Of a DNA stretch of 64,000 bases, positions 11,515 to 21,903 are shown one piece after another. Location of the stretch: contig JAJGBQ010000006.1 of the NCBI GenBank assembly GCA_022457065.1, positions 930,001 through 994,000 of the forward strand. Direction: 5' to 3'. A model generated the notes under the pieces. The model ran no database searches and was not told the origin of the DNA. It saw only the letters and a program-made list of their open reading frames with translations. The stretch comes from Curvularia sp. ZM96. Taxonomy: Eukaryota > Ascomycota > Dothideomycetes > Pleosporales > Pleosporaceae. Each line of letters begins with the position of its first letter. Position 1 is the stretch's first letter. Both the position numbers and the translations under genes were made by a program.

Positions 11515-12578
11515 GTTGATGTGTTGTTAGTGTTGTGATATTGAAGCTTGACACTCGGTCGCGTTTGAACTTTTCCCATGACAGGATGCGCGCTAGCAAG
11601 CTAGGTAGCATGTGGACCGTGCGCGAGGTCACTCCGAAGCACTGTCTTGATGCCCTCATCTCGTCCTGTAGCTCTGGAACTGGCAGTTTTACGTCCATTG
11701 CCCTGCTATCCACAGGTGTCAACCCTACTCCAAGTAATGTGTTGGACCAGCCGGGATTGCAAGATCAATTCCTGATGTCACCTGGGAACCTGTCAACAGC
11801 GTAGTAACCAACTCAATTGCTCTCCAACACTAGGCAGACATAAAGAGCCACATATAAGAAATCCCAGCACCGGCCCGGGGACATTGACGTGTAGTCAAGG
11901 AGAGCATGTTGGTACCTGTTCCAGTCGAGGCACTTGTATAACACCCGGATCAGCTGTTAGACACACCACAGGCCCAGGCGCGCACCTCCGCCGCTGTGGT
12001 GGCATGGTCCGTCTGTCCCACAATCACGGAAACAAAAGTCATCCCGCGGTAAATCAACCTCTGCCAAGTAGCATGTGTTTGTTCGTTACTGGATCCGACC
12101 GTTTTGCCGTCTTCTTCGAAAAGGCACATCGGCAGCAGATACAATGTTACCAATCCGGTCCGACAGACGACCAATCACGGCGCGAGCGGGCCGAGATGCA
12201 TCCAACCGGATCACTCCAGCGACGCCCACTTTTTGCCTTCCGCTCTGCGATGGACTAGACAGCCTAATCACCTCCGCCTGTACCCCAGAATTTGCAGCCT
12301 CGTGCATTTCTTTACACGATCTGGCCCGAAAAGGTATTCAACCCGGGTAAACAAGCTCCTCTAGCGCGCGTCTCCGGGCTTTCTCATGTCGGTGTCTTGC
12401 TTCTTTGGCGATGGCTTGGTTGCCAAGCCCGCCGCTTTGGCATCTTACAATGACGGTATTGCGGGGGAGCGTGTCTTGGGTGCATCTGCTGTTGTTGTAG
12501 TTGGTTTAACCGAGATCACGATACCTACATTCTTGCCTTGGTACTTGAGCTAGTACAGTTGAATGGCGCGGACTCGAG
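11515..12578. other. Intergenic / upstream region of the GH31 gene
   Basis: About 1.1 kb without a supportable gene. It contains a perfect 7-bp inverted repeat with 3-nt spacer at 12413-12429 (GGCTTGG-TTG-CCAAGCC), about 215 bp upstream of the glucosidase start. Confidence 0.4.
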
Positions 12579-12584
12579 TATAAG
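12579..12584 (+). promoter_or_regulatory. TATA-like box of the GH31 gene
   Basis: TATAAG lies 60 nt upstream of the ATG at 12644, a usual distance for a fungal TATA element. Sequence and position only. Confidence 0.4.
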
Positions 12585-12643
12585 AAGCCCACTGTTCCCT
12601 GAATACATCATCATCCACTGTCTCTTCAACTTCAGCAGGCAAC

Positions 12644-15600
12644 ATGATTGCAAAAGGGCTCGTTGTCCTCGGATCGGCAATCCCCGCCATTGCGGGTTCC
12701 CTTGTCCAACGTCAAAGCTCGTCCCTCGATGACTGCCCTGGTTACAAGGCCAGCAATGTCCAGAACGATGGTTCACGAGTGACTGCGGACCTCACCCTTG
12801 CCGGCACAGCTTGCAATGTCTACGGCGAGGACCTCACTGATCTCAAGTTGGAGGTCGAGTATCAAACCGGTACGTTGTCGAAGATTTCCCAATTTACTAC
12901 TAGCATGCTAATATCCGCTACTAGAGGACCGCCTTCACGTCAAGATCTACGATGCTGCTGAGAAGGTCTACCAGATTCAGGAGTCGGTTTGGTCTCGTCC
13001 TTCCAGTGGTGAGGGCGCAGACCCAGAAAAGTCGGCCTTGACCTTCACCTGGACCGATAGTCCTTTCTCTTTTGCCATCAAGCGTAGGGCTACCAATGAG
13101 ACGCTCTTCGATACGTCGGCAGCTTCGCTCGTTTTCGAGTCGCAGTACCTTCGTTTGAGGACTGCTCTGCCACCTTTGCCCAACCTGTACGGTCTTGGTG
13201 AATCAACCGATGCTTTCCATCTCAACACCACCAACTACACGCGGACTGTAAGTCTTAACTACTTGATTTCCATGAATATGGCATTGACTTATTCAGCTCT
13301 GGAACCGAGATGCTTATGGCACCCCACCGGGAACCAATCTCTACGGATCTCATCCGGTCTACTTTGATCACCGTGGCGAGAACGGAACCCACGGTGTCTT
13401 CTTGGCCAGCTCCGAGGGTATGGACATCAAGATTGATGACTCCGCTGGCCAGTTCCTTGAGTACAACACTCTTGGCGGTGTCCTCGATTTCTACTTCCTT
13501 GCTGGACCCGGCCCCAAGGAGGTCGCCACTCAGTATTCTGCTCTTTCTGGTCTGCCTGCTATGATGCCCTACTGGGGTTTCGGCTCGCACCAGTGCAAGT
13601 ATGGATACCGTGATGTTTGGGAGGTTGCGGAGGTTGTGGCTAACTACTCCGCTGCCGGCATCCCTCTCGAGGTGAGTAGTAAGAATTCGAAGGTCACATG
13701 CCTTTCTTACTAATTCTCTGTAGACTATGTGGACGGATATCGACTACATGGAGCTTCGTCGCTTGTTCACTCTGGATCCTGAGCGCTACCCGCTCGAGCT
13801 TGTTCGCCAACTTGTGGACTATCTTCATGCTCACCAGCAGCACTACATCGTCATGGTCAACTCCGCTGTCTGGAGCGGCGACTATGATGCCTACAACAAC
13901 GGTGCCAAGCTCGAAGTTTTCCAGAAGAGGAGCAACGGCTCTTTCGAGCAGGGTGCCGTGTGGCCAGGTCCGACTGTATTCCCAGATTGGTTCCATCCCA
14001 ACACCCAGAAATACTGGGATGAGGAATTTGCTCGCTTCTTCGACCCGGCTACTGGAGTTGATATCGACGGTCTCTGGAACGATATGAACGAGCCCGCCAA
14101 CTTCTGCCCATACCCTTGCTCGAGCCCTGAAGGTTTGTGTCGCCCTTTGCAAACCCGAATAGCATACTAATAATCTTACAGCGTACTCTGAGGAGTCTAA
14201 GAACCCACCTGAGCCACCGGCGGTGCGTGATTCTGCAGGTGGTCGCCGCATCCCTGGCTTCCCAGAAGGCTTCCAGCCGCAGTCTAACTCCAGCGCTACA
14301 AGGCGCTCTCTCGTGACTGGCCCATCCAACGTCCGCCCTGCTAAGCGAGCAATCGTTAAGCGTCAAGCATCTAACGATACCGCCAACGGTGCCAAGCACC
14401 TTGGTCTCCCCGGTCGTGATCTGATCAACCCTAAATACCAGATCCATAACGAAGCCGGTACGATCAGCAACAGGACATTGGCTACAGACATTCAGAACTA
14501 CGATGGTTCCTACCACTACGATACTCACAACTTCTGGGGTTCAATGATGAGCATTGCCTCTCATGCATCCATGCAAATGCGCCGCCCAGAAAGACGCCCT
14601 TTCATCATTACCAGGTCATCTGTATGTTCTACGTTATTCTTTCTACTGAAATTTACAATGCTAACGTTCAAGTAGTTCCCTGGCCTTGGCTCCTACCTAG
14701 GAAAGTGGCTTGGCGATAACGTTTCCGAGTGGGCTCAATACCGCTTCTCAATTGCCGGTGTCTTGAACTTCAACTCCATTTTCCAAATTCCCATGGTCGG
14801 CCCTGATATTTGTGGATTTGCTGGAAACACTACCGAAACTCTCTGCGCTCGCTGGGCTACTCTTGGTGCTTTCTATCCATTCATGAGGAACCACGCTGGA
14901 GACACCTCAATCCCCCAGGAATACTACCGCTGGCCTCTCACCATGGCTGCGGCCAAGAACGCCATTGCAGTGAGGTACAGGTTGTTGGACTACTTCTACA
15001 CTGCTTTCCATCGCCAGGCGACTACTGGATTGCCAAGCTTGAACCCCCTGTTCTTCCACTACCCCACCGACTCTAAGACGTTTGCCATTGAGCACCAGTT
15101 CTTCTATGGCGACAGCATCCTTGTCTCGCCTGTTTTGGAAGAAAACTCGACTTCCGTCTCCATCTACCTGCCTAAGGATGTCTTCTATGACTACTGGACC
15201 GGTGAGCGTGTCCAAGGAAACGGCGAGTACGTCAACTTGACGGATATCGGCTTTGACACGATCCCTCTGCACGTCAAGGGTGGATCCATTCTTCCCCTTC
15301 GCGCTGAGTCGGCCAACACCACCACCGAGCTCAGGAAGCAGAACTTCGTTCTCTGGATCGCGCCCAACTCTACCAACCAGGCCTCTGGATCCCTCTACCT
15401 CGACGACGGAGATTCCCTGGAACAGCCATCCACCTCCATGATCAACTTCTCCTTCAACAACGGTGCCTTCAGCATGAGTGGTGACTTTGGTTACAAGACC
15501 GACTGCGTCATCCAGAACATTACTGTCCTTGGTACTGGCCAGAACGTTCAGGGACCCGTCGCTCTTACCAAGAACTGGGAGCACAACTTTGGCCCGGGCA

Positions 15601-15698
15601 TGCCCGAGTTTTCGAACAGCGCGGCATCAACCCGTCATGGATTTGCCGCGGCATGGGGTGTGATTGTTGGTTTCGCTAGTTTCGTTCTGAGCTTGTAG
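12644..15698 (+). CDS. Secreted GH31 alpha-glucosidase (AgdC type), probably GPI-anchored
   Basis: Six exons (12644-12869, 12925-13247, 13297-13671, 13724-14132, 14182-14621, 14676-15698) encode 931 residues. The signal peptide is MIAKGLVVLGSAIPAIAG. The family 31 nucleophile is the Asp of WNDMNEPANF (about D428), and the acid/base is the Asp of GKWLGDN (about D605), split from TRSS by intron 5. Many N-x-S/T sequons are present. The hydrophobic end (WGVIVGFASFVLSL) after a Ser/Ala-rich stretch suggests a GPI signal. GH31 enzymes of this type release glucose from non-reducing ends of alpha-glucans. Residues 436-500 hold a low-complexity insertion that is usual for AgdC-like proteins. Confidence 0.93.
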
Positions 15699-15901
15699 AT
15701 GACTGAGGAATTGATGAGTAATGTAGAAAGATGAGTTCGTAGGAGCAGTAGGTATATACCTCACTCTATAGTTAATCCAGAAAGTATGATTATTGCTGGT
15801 TTTTATTACCTTGTGATCCAACATTGCACATGCAGATGCTTTTTGGAATTTCCTTTCGCACTATCATCTTGTTTGTATTCTACAACAAATCGTTGTATCT
15901 A

Positions 15902-17609
15902 TTAATACGCATAAAACACATTAACACCGTCTCTCCTGAGACGCTTATTCGTAACTTGAAGCCAGATTCTGAGTGCCCAGGCAGCTGCGATACATGCACC
16001 TGAAAACGCCGCGTTTGAGGTCATAGCAATGACATACTTGGGGCCATCGCTCTCTGGGTACAAATAAGGCGTGTAGATAAAGCTAGCCATCGATATGACG
16101 TTAACAATAGACAAAGAGACAGCTTTCTTCTCGGTTGTTTGTCCGAGTGTACCCGAGACCCAGCCTAGGATTACAGAATTGACGGAGTAGACGCCTGTAT
16201 GGGGATTATCAGTACGAGCTATTCCAAAGCAATACTATGTATATTGACGAACCTGATGCAAAGAGGAAACATGACACATAGCGTGCTGCCACATTGAGAG
16301 TAGCTGCGCTGATTGCGAAGCCGACGACCGCAAGGCCCATCATGATTGTAATGTGCCAAGTTCTATCATTAAATTTTCCAGACGAGATGCCGATGCAGAT
16401 GCCAACAGCGCCAGCGACGAGTGACGGTGGAGCCGTCATGACCAGCGTGATGGTCCGATTGAAGCCTAAAGATTTGACGACCGTAGGGAAGAACTAGCAG
16501 CGATTAACCAAAGCAAATTATGGGCTGAGTGGATCAACGTAGACGAACCTGGTTGAACGAAGTAGCACTCAAATGCATATTCTGCATGAAAACAAGTAGG
16601 TAGAGTCGAGGGTCTCGTAGTGCTTGCATGAAACCTGCTCTTGCTCCCTTGCTTGGCTCAAGGCCAACAGTGTCTCTCTGGATACGATCATGAGCCAACT
16701 GGCGTTGCTCTGGTGTGAGCCATTTCGTTGTCAATGGCTCATCGGGCAGCAGGAAAATGCAAATTATCGATACACCGACTGTGACTACTCCCTCTATTAT
16801 GAAAAGCCATTGCCAGCTGTTGTACACTGTTAGCTTTTGTATCGTTGAGAGTCCTGAGACCTCCGTGGATGCTAAATAACTCACCCATGCATCCCATGCT
16901 TATCACTCAATGTCGCGAAAACCGCAGCTGCAATAAGACCCGCAAATGACACGGCAAAAATGTTTCCAGCATAGAGAATGGACACCCTCGTAGCTATCTC
17001 TTTTCGTGTATAAAACATGCTCAGAATGTACAGCGCCCCGGGGTAAAACGGGGCTTCGACAAACCCCAGAAAGAAGCGGACTAGGACTAAGCCTGTGTAG
17101 TTCTTGACCAGCGCGGTAAGAGTTGCTACGAAACCCCAGACTGTGCAGCATATGGCCATGTAAAGCGAAGGTCGGACCTTTTTCGATGACATGAGCATGT
17201 TGCTTGGGACCTGGGCGAATAGGTATCCGACGTAGAGGATGGATATGCATGTGTTGTATTGGGTGCCAACAAGACCCAGGTCTTTTTCAAGACCATCGAG
17301 TCGTGCGTTGGCGATTGCATTTTGGTCGAGCTTGTTTCTTGACGTTGTCAGTTCTCTGTTGTCTCGAGAAGGGTATAGCGAGAGGATGTTGGCATACAAA
17401 AAGTACATTGCGAAAAGCGCTGGCATCACGCGCATGTCAAGCTTGCGCACCAGCGCAATCTCAGCAGGATCTGTCTTTGTGACTGCACCAGTGTAGTCAG
17501 CGCCCACAGGTGGGCCTTTTGCTGCGACATCCTTTTCCAACATAGCGACGTCGTCAATTTGTAGAGGTACGTCCTTCTCGGTGTCGCGCAGGTGGTTGGT
17601 GGCAGCCAT
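15902..17609 (-). CDS. MFS transporter, Dal5 / anion:cation symporter family
   Basis: Five exons (17609-17398, 17337-16885, 16816-16549, 16493-16253, 16194-15902) give 488 residues. Splicing yields MYFLNKLDQNAIANARLDG, the family hallmark after TM1, and LVLVRFFLGFVEAPFYPGAL in TM4. The second half includes FPTVVKSLGFNRT and GWVSGTLGQTTEKKA, also typical of Dal5/Tna1-like permeases, which take up small organic acids, ureides or vitamins across the plasma membrane. Intron 1 (60 nt) has no in-frame stop, so an unspliced 20-residue longer form would be open. The gene is divergent from the aldolase at 18310 and shares its operator-bearing promoter. Confidence 0.9.
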
Positions 17610-17922
17610 GGTGGACTGTCGAAGAAACAAGGTTGATCACTAAGTCATGAATCAGAGCGAATGTTGAAGGGTACAGAGACGAAGTCTGTTCTCTATATAT
17701 CCAAGCTGGACAAGTATTCTATAGAAAGTCCACAGCCCAGCGCCATTCTCTACTTACCCCGGACTTTCCCCAGATTCCAACTCTGGTTGGAAAGCGGAGT
17801 AAATCACGGGGAAGGTATTGACGTTCTATGGGCCAGTCGAATGCGCCTGGAGCAAGTGTCATCAACGAATAATGTCGTTAAACTATCCGATGGAAGATGG
17901 TTCGGCAACTCAGCCGCTCACA

Positions 17923-17940
17923 CGGACAAAGACAAGTCCG
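17923..17940. promoter_or_regulatory. Candidate Zn2Cys6 operator, copy 1
   Basis: CGGACAAAGACAAGTCCG is a perfect 5-bp inverted repeat with an 8-nt spacer (CGG-N12-CCG). It lies 314 bp from the transporter start and 370 bp from the aldolase start. Confidence 0.6.
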
Positions 17941-18070
17941 GGTGCCTGACCATACGAGATGGCCCGAACTAGTGGCAATTTCGGCAATCCACCAAACTGC
18001 CATTTTATGATGGTTGCACTGGGCCAACGTTTTGGGTTGCGTACTAGGACATCTCCCCGTGGGGTTCGTA

Positions 18071-18088
18071 CGGACTTTCTCAAGTCCG
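18071..18088. promoter_or_regulatory. Candidate Zn2Cys6 operator, copy 2
   Basis: CGGACTTTCTCAAGTCCG has the same CGGAC-N8-GTCCG layout as copy 1; here the symmetry extends to 8-bp arms (18070-18089) around TCTC. It lies 221 bp upstream of the aldolase ATG. Confidence 0.65.
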
Positions 18089-18309
18089 TCCCTTGTCGTG
18101 AGTGAACACGCGCTCGCAGATGGGGCCAACCCCTCGCTCGACAACGAGCGGTGATCCGACTGGAAGAGTTGCTCAGTATTGCTATTGATGCATTTCAGAA
18201 TGCATTTAATGCGGTCTTGCGTCCCATCCTTTTCATCGTTATCCAACTCACCACTCTACAATCAAATCACTTATCTTCAAATCATATACCAATACCTCAG
18301 ATCAGCACA

Positions 18310-19281
18310 ATGGGTTCAATGCCTGAAGTCAAGAAGGCTCCTCAGATCGACCTTGCCGGTCTTGTTCCAGCTCCAGTTACTCCATTCAACAGGGATGGCT
18401 CAGTCGACTACGCCGCCATCCATCGCCTAGGTTCATGGCTCGGCAGCATTCCTGGCGTGAAGGGACTGGTAGTCCTTGGACATGCTGGCGAGGGTACCTT
18501 CCTCACTCAAGAAGAACAAGTTGAGGTCATCAAGGCATTCGTCAAGTCCGTAGACAACAAGATCCCTATCATTGCGGGAATTACGACCGAAGGCACAGAG
18601 GTAGCAGCCCTCGAGGCACAACGTGCAAAGGCTGCTGGAGCCCAGGCTGGTCTCTTGTATCCTAGCCACGGATGGCTACGATTCGGATACCAGCCAGGCG
18701 CTCCGCAAGACAGGTACAGGACGGTGTACGAGAAGTCCGGACTTCCATTAATTTTGTTCCAATATCCCGACAATACAAAGGCAACCTACAACTTAGAGAC
18801 TCTTCTCGACATTGCCGCGCAGCCCGGTGTCATCGCTATGAAGAACGGCGTCCGCAACATGCGACGCTGGGATGTAGAGATTCCCATCATCAAGAAGCAG
18901 AATCCTGACCTGACCATCCTTACTTGCCACGACGAGTACCTACTGCACACATGCTTCGACGTCGACGGCATGCTTGTTGGGTACGGTAACATTGCTCCGG
19001 AACCACTGCTTGAGATGATTGAAGCCGGAAAGGCGAGAGACTATCCTCGCGCAAGAGCTATCCACGACAGATTGCTTCCCGTGACTAGGAACGTATACCA
19101 CCGCGGCTCGCACATGGAGGGCACAGTAGCACTGAAGCACGGGCTTGTGGCCAGAGGCATCTTGGAACACGCGACAGTCAGGAGCGGGCTTTTGCCGCTG
19201 CAAGATGGTGCAGAGCAAGAGATCCATGCTGCATTCAAGTCAGCATCATTAGGCAAGGTCTCGTCACCAAAATCCGGTTGA
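18310..19281 (+). CDS. DHDPS / N-acetylneuraminate-lyase superfamily aldolase
   Basis: An intronless 323-residue (beta/alpha)8 aldolase. The Schiff-base lysine is K178 in VIAMKNGVRNM and the catalytic tyrosine is Y152 in LILFQYPDNTK, with the normal spacing. The pyruvate-binding loop, GTTGE in classical DHDPS, reads GHAGEG (57-62), so the carboxylate contacts differ and dihydrodipicolinate synthesis is unlikely. Fungi make lysine by the aminoadipate route, so a catabolic 2-keto-acid aldolase role is inferred. The gene is divergent from a Dal5-type permease and converges within 60 bp on an MHR regulator, consistent with a small catabolic cluster. ATG at 18310 is chosen over an upstream in-frame ATG because the family core begins just after it. 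Confidence 0.88.
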   Translation: MGSMPEVKKAPQIDLAGLVPAPVTPFNRDGSVDYAAIHRLGSWLGSIPGVKGLVVLGHAGEGTFLTQEEQVEVIKAFVKSVDNKIPIIAGITTEGTEVAALEAQRAKAAGAQAGLLYPSHGWLRFGYQPGAPQDRYRTVYEKSGLPLILFQYPDNTKATYNLETLLDIAAQPGVIAMKNGVRNMRRWDVEIPIIKKQNPDLTILTCHDEYLLHTCFDVDGMLVGYGNIAPEPLLEMIEAGKARDYPRARAIHDRLLPVTRNVYHRGSHMEGTVALKHGLVARGILEHATVRSGLLPLQDGAEQEIHAAFKSASLGKVSSPKSG

Positions 19282-19341
19282 ATAGAAGTAGAAGCGCGTA
19301 TTTCCAAAATACAATATCTTTTTTTTCTTCGTAAATCGGCT

Positions 19342-21545
19342 TCAACGATTACTGTCATTGTGATATGCCATATTTCCCATGAAAGCGAAATCTCCGTCCC
19401 ACCAATTAGCTACATCTTCTCCGTTGAACAAGTGCATGATCTGTTCGTTTGGCAATGGATTATCTGAGTGCTGGTGTGCAATGCCAAGGAAGTTGCCTGC
19501 GCCTGCAAGGTAGTCATACGTAGGATTGCCAGCAACCAGAGCAGGCCCAGTGTCACCGCTCGGGAAATTCAGAGTACCTGTGTTGCTCGTAAAATTCGAT
19601 GAACTAGGGTCAGCTTGAGAGGCATTGGAATTCCTGTGTAGCGTCTGAGGATCGGTCGTCATGTGTGCAATTGACTGGTTTTGCATTGAATGGGCCGATG
19701 CATTCTGTTGTCCTGAAGATTCATGTCTTTGACGAGTTGTGGGACGACTGCCGAGCAGCAAAGAAGCCTCGACAGCCGGACAGCCTTCATTTCTCGATCG
19801 AGTTTCAGGGGCCGCTGTTGAGCTTCGAGTCGATGGTTTGCTCAGTCGTGTTGTGAGATTTTGAATTGCAACTATACAAGCATCTGGCCAGCTTGTGCCT
19901 CTCAACGCCAGATGCTTCAGAATTTGTATGCTTCGATCTGAAAGCCGTATTGCGATATCCCGAGCCACTTGGCCTTCTGTGGCAGCGGAAAGAATAACGA
20001 ACGTGCTCATCCATACCGCCCATGTGAAAGATGGCCAAAGCAATGAGATTCGCTCGTATCCATGCTGACCAGGTGAGCCATCGAATGCGCCAAAGCCCCG
20101 AAGCGCTTTGTGCAGGGTGTTGATGATGGAACGCGAAGCGGATATGCATCTTTGCAACGCCACGTTGTAAGCTGCATCCTTTTTCGAAATCGCCAGCACA
20201 GAGCGATGCAATGCAAGAATGGTTTCGAATCGTAGAACAATGAGAGTGACTTGGTGGGCCTTAGAAATGGTCTGCACTTGCTCGTCATCAGAGAGGTATT
20301 CGTCTACCATGTTCCACCATCTGGTGTGGTCTGCTTCCATCTCCAAGGCCTCGTCTGTTTCGTTAGCACTGCCGTGCAAGAGAGTTCGGTGCCGTGTCTG
20401 CATGATGGACCCACGGATGTCGGCGTGACGAGCTAAGAATTCCAGTAGGTCTAGCCGGTCGTCCCGCTCGCTCCCTAAAGAATAGTAAGCATGGGCAATA
20501 TTCTGAATTGTACTCTTGTATACATACTGTCTCTCTGATGCTCGCAGTCATCATGTCGCTCGGTATGTGGGTAGCAGACGGTAGCCTCATCCGGCCGTAT
20601 ACCGAGTGGAGTACCCAATCTGATACAGATATGTCTATCTATACACAGCACGGACCAAAACAGCCGTTTCCTCAACTCTGATTCTTTGTTGGTCAATGAT
20701 CGTTGCAACGGACATCGATGTAACCCTAATTGGAAGACCATCCGGACAGCCAATCCTTCGAGACGAGATGCAGCATTGTATCTGTGCATGGTTATCAGAA
20801 ACAGTTGGATGCTAACCAAAGCTTGCAACGATAAGACCGAGGTTTCCTCAGTTAACACCAGCTGAGTGTTTCGGATCGCCTCGTTGATTGAATGAAAAAC
20901 AAACTGCGCTGGTACTGGCTTTCTTGTGGTGTCAATTTGTCGTCGATCGCATATGGATATTGAAACAACCGAGCGAAGTATGACATATTGAAGTTCATCT
21001 ATTGTTGACATTGGTGCAACAGGCGTCACTCTTTGTACGATCTTACGAAAGTAATCCAGTAGCGACGGAGCGTGTAAGAATGGGAAAGCAGGATGCCAGT
21101 GGTCGAAATAAGACTGGCTCCATTCGAGAAGATCTTCGAATACAATCGATTGTACAACGCTTTCTGGCGTAGGAGCAAGCACTTCGCCTGGTCTCCACAG
21201 CCACCTGGATGCGCTCTTGGACGCACCTGCGGGTAGCTGGTCTTCTTCTCCGGGCGCAGCATCGCTTTCAGGTGTGTCGACAGGTCGAACAGACGGATGG
21301 TTTGTAGCGGTATTGTGTACGACAGACGATGGTCTAATGATGTTGGCCGGACTAGTACCAAATGTACTACGATTGTGGTCCTGTGGACTTGTTCCTTCTG
21401 CCCCAAACTCTCTGAGCTGCTGGCCCATGGTCTGAAGGAATGCTCTACGTTTATTGGCACTGCTAACATCTGGCGCTGCCGCAGTGTCTTCAACCTCATG
21501 TTGAGGCGCTCGTCGCTTGCTGGATATCACATGAGCTTCTGCCAT
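19342..21545 (-). CDS. Fungal MHR (Fungal_trans) regulator lacking a zinc cluster
   Basis: Exons 21545-20528 and 20474-19342 (53-nt intron) encode 716 residues. The middle homology region is recognisable from FDHWHPAFPFLHAPSLLDYF through LVSIQLFLITMHRYNAASRL, AVRMVFQLGLHRCP and ELRKRLFWSVLCIDRHICI to a conserved LGTPLGI. No Zn2Cys6 motif precedes it: the first 100 residues are Ser/Pro-rich with a basic SSKRRAPQHE patch, and no Cys-rich exon was found in the 358 bp upstream. It is therefore a DBD-less MHR protein, possibly a co-regulator. The next gene on the same strand upstream encodes a zinc cluster without MHR. Confidence 0.8.
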
Positions 21546-21903
21546 GACGATTTACGCAACGTCATGCTCATGGAGCATAGCAAGCGCCGTCGGACGTATT
21601 TCAGGCGATGTCGCAATAGGGTTTGTTCAAGCTAAGGCAAATGATGATGATGGGTGCGGGCAAAAGTGAGCCGGGATTGTACCTGGAACTGAAGTGGAAG
21701 CTGTAACACTCCAGAAAGGGCAACGCCAAGGCACGACCGAGGCTGAACAAGGTTAGTATCAAGAACGTGTGATGACTTATTCAGTGCACATTCACGATGC
21801 TAGGCTAATTGCTAGGAGGTATCTTCTTTCTAATATACTATATTATGATTTGTACATTCGCATTCTTGGAAAACAAATTCTGACAAAAGAAAATATGTTT
21901 TCC
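21546..21903. other. Gap between the two regulator genes
   Basis: 358 nt. Contains a single CGGAC half-site at 21591-21595 and no full palindrome. No Cys-rich coding exon is visible. Confidence 0.4.

Larger units (their letters stand above)
17610..18309. promoter_or_regulatory. Divergent promoter shared by transporter and aldolase genes
   Basis: A 700-bp region between divergent starts at 17609 (-) and 18310 (+). It holds two copies of the palindrome CGGAC-N8-GTCCG (17923-17940 and 18071-18088) and an extra half-site CGGACTT at 17760-17766. A TATA-like stretch at 17692-17700 lies about 85 nt upstream of the transporter start. CGG...CCG everted or inverted triplets are the classic target of Zn2Cys6 dimers. 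Confidence 0.65.

Noticed and set aside
13694..15584. Long minus-strand frames opposite the GH31 gene (211, 159 and 225 codons)
   Set aside because: Antisense shadows of a strongly coding, codon-biased gene.
17338..17397. Treating the transporter N-terminal 20-residue insert as coding
   Set aside because: Removing it as a GT-AG intron with a CTGAC branch site restores the conserved YFLNKLDQNAIANARL motif.
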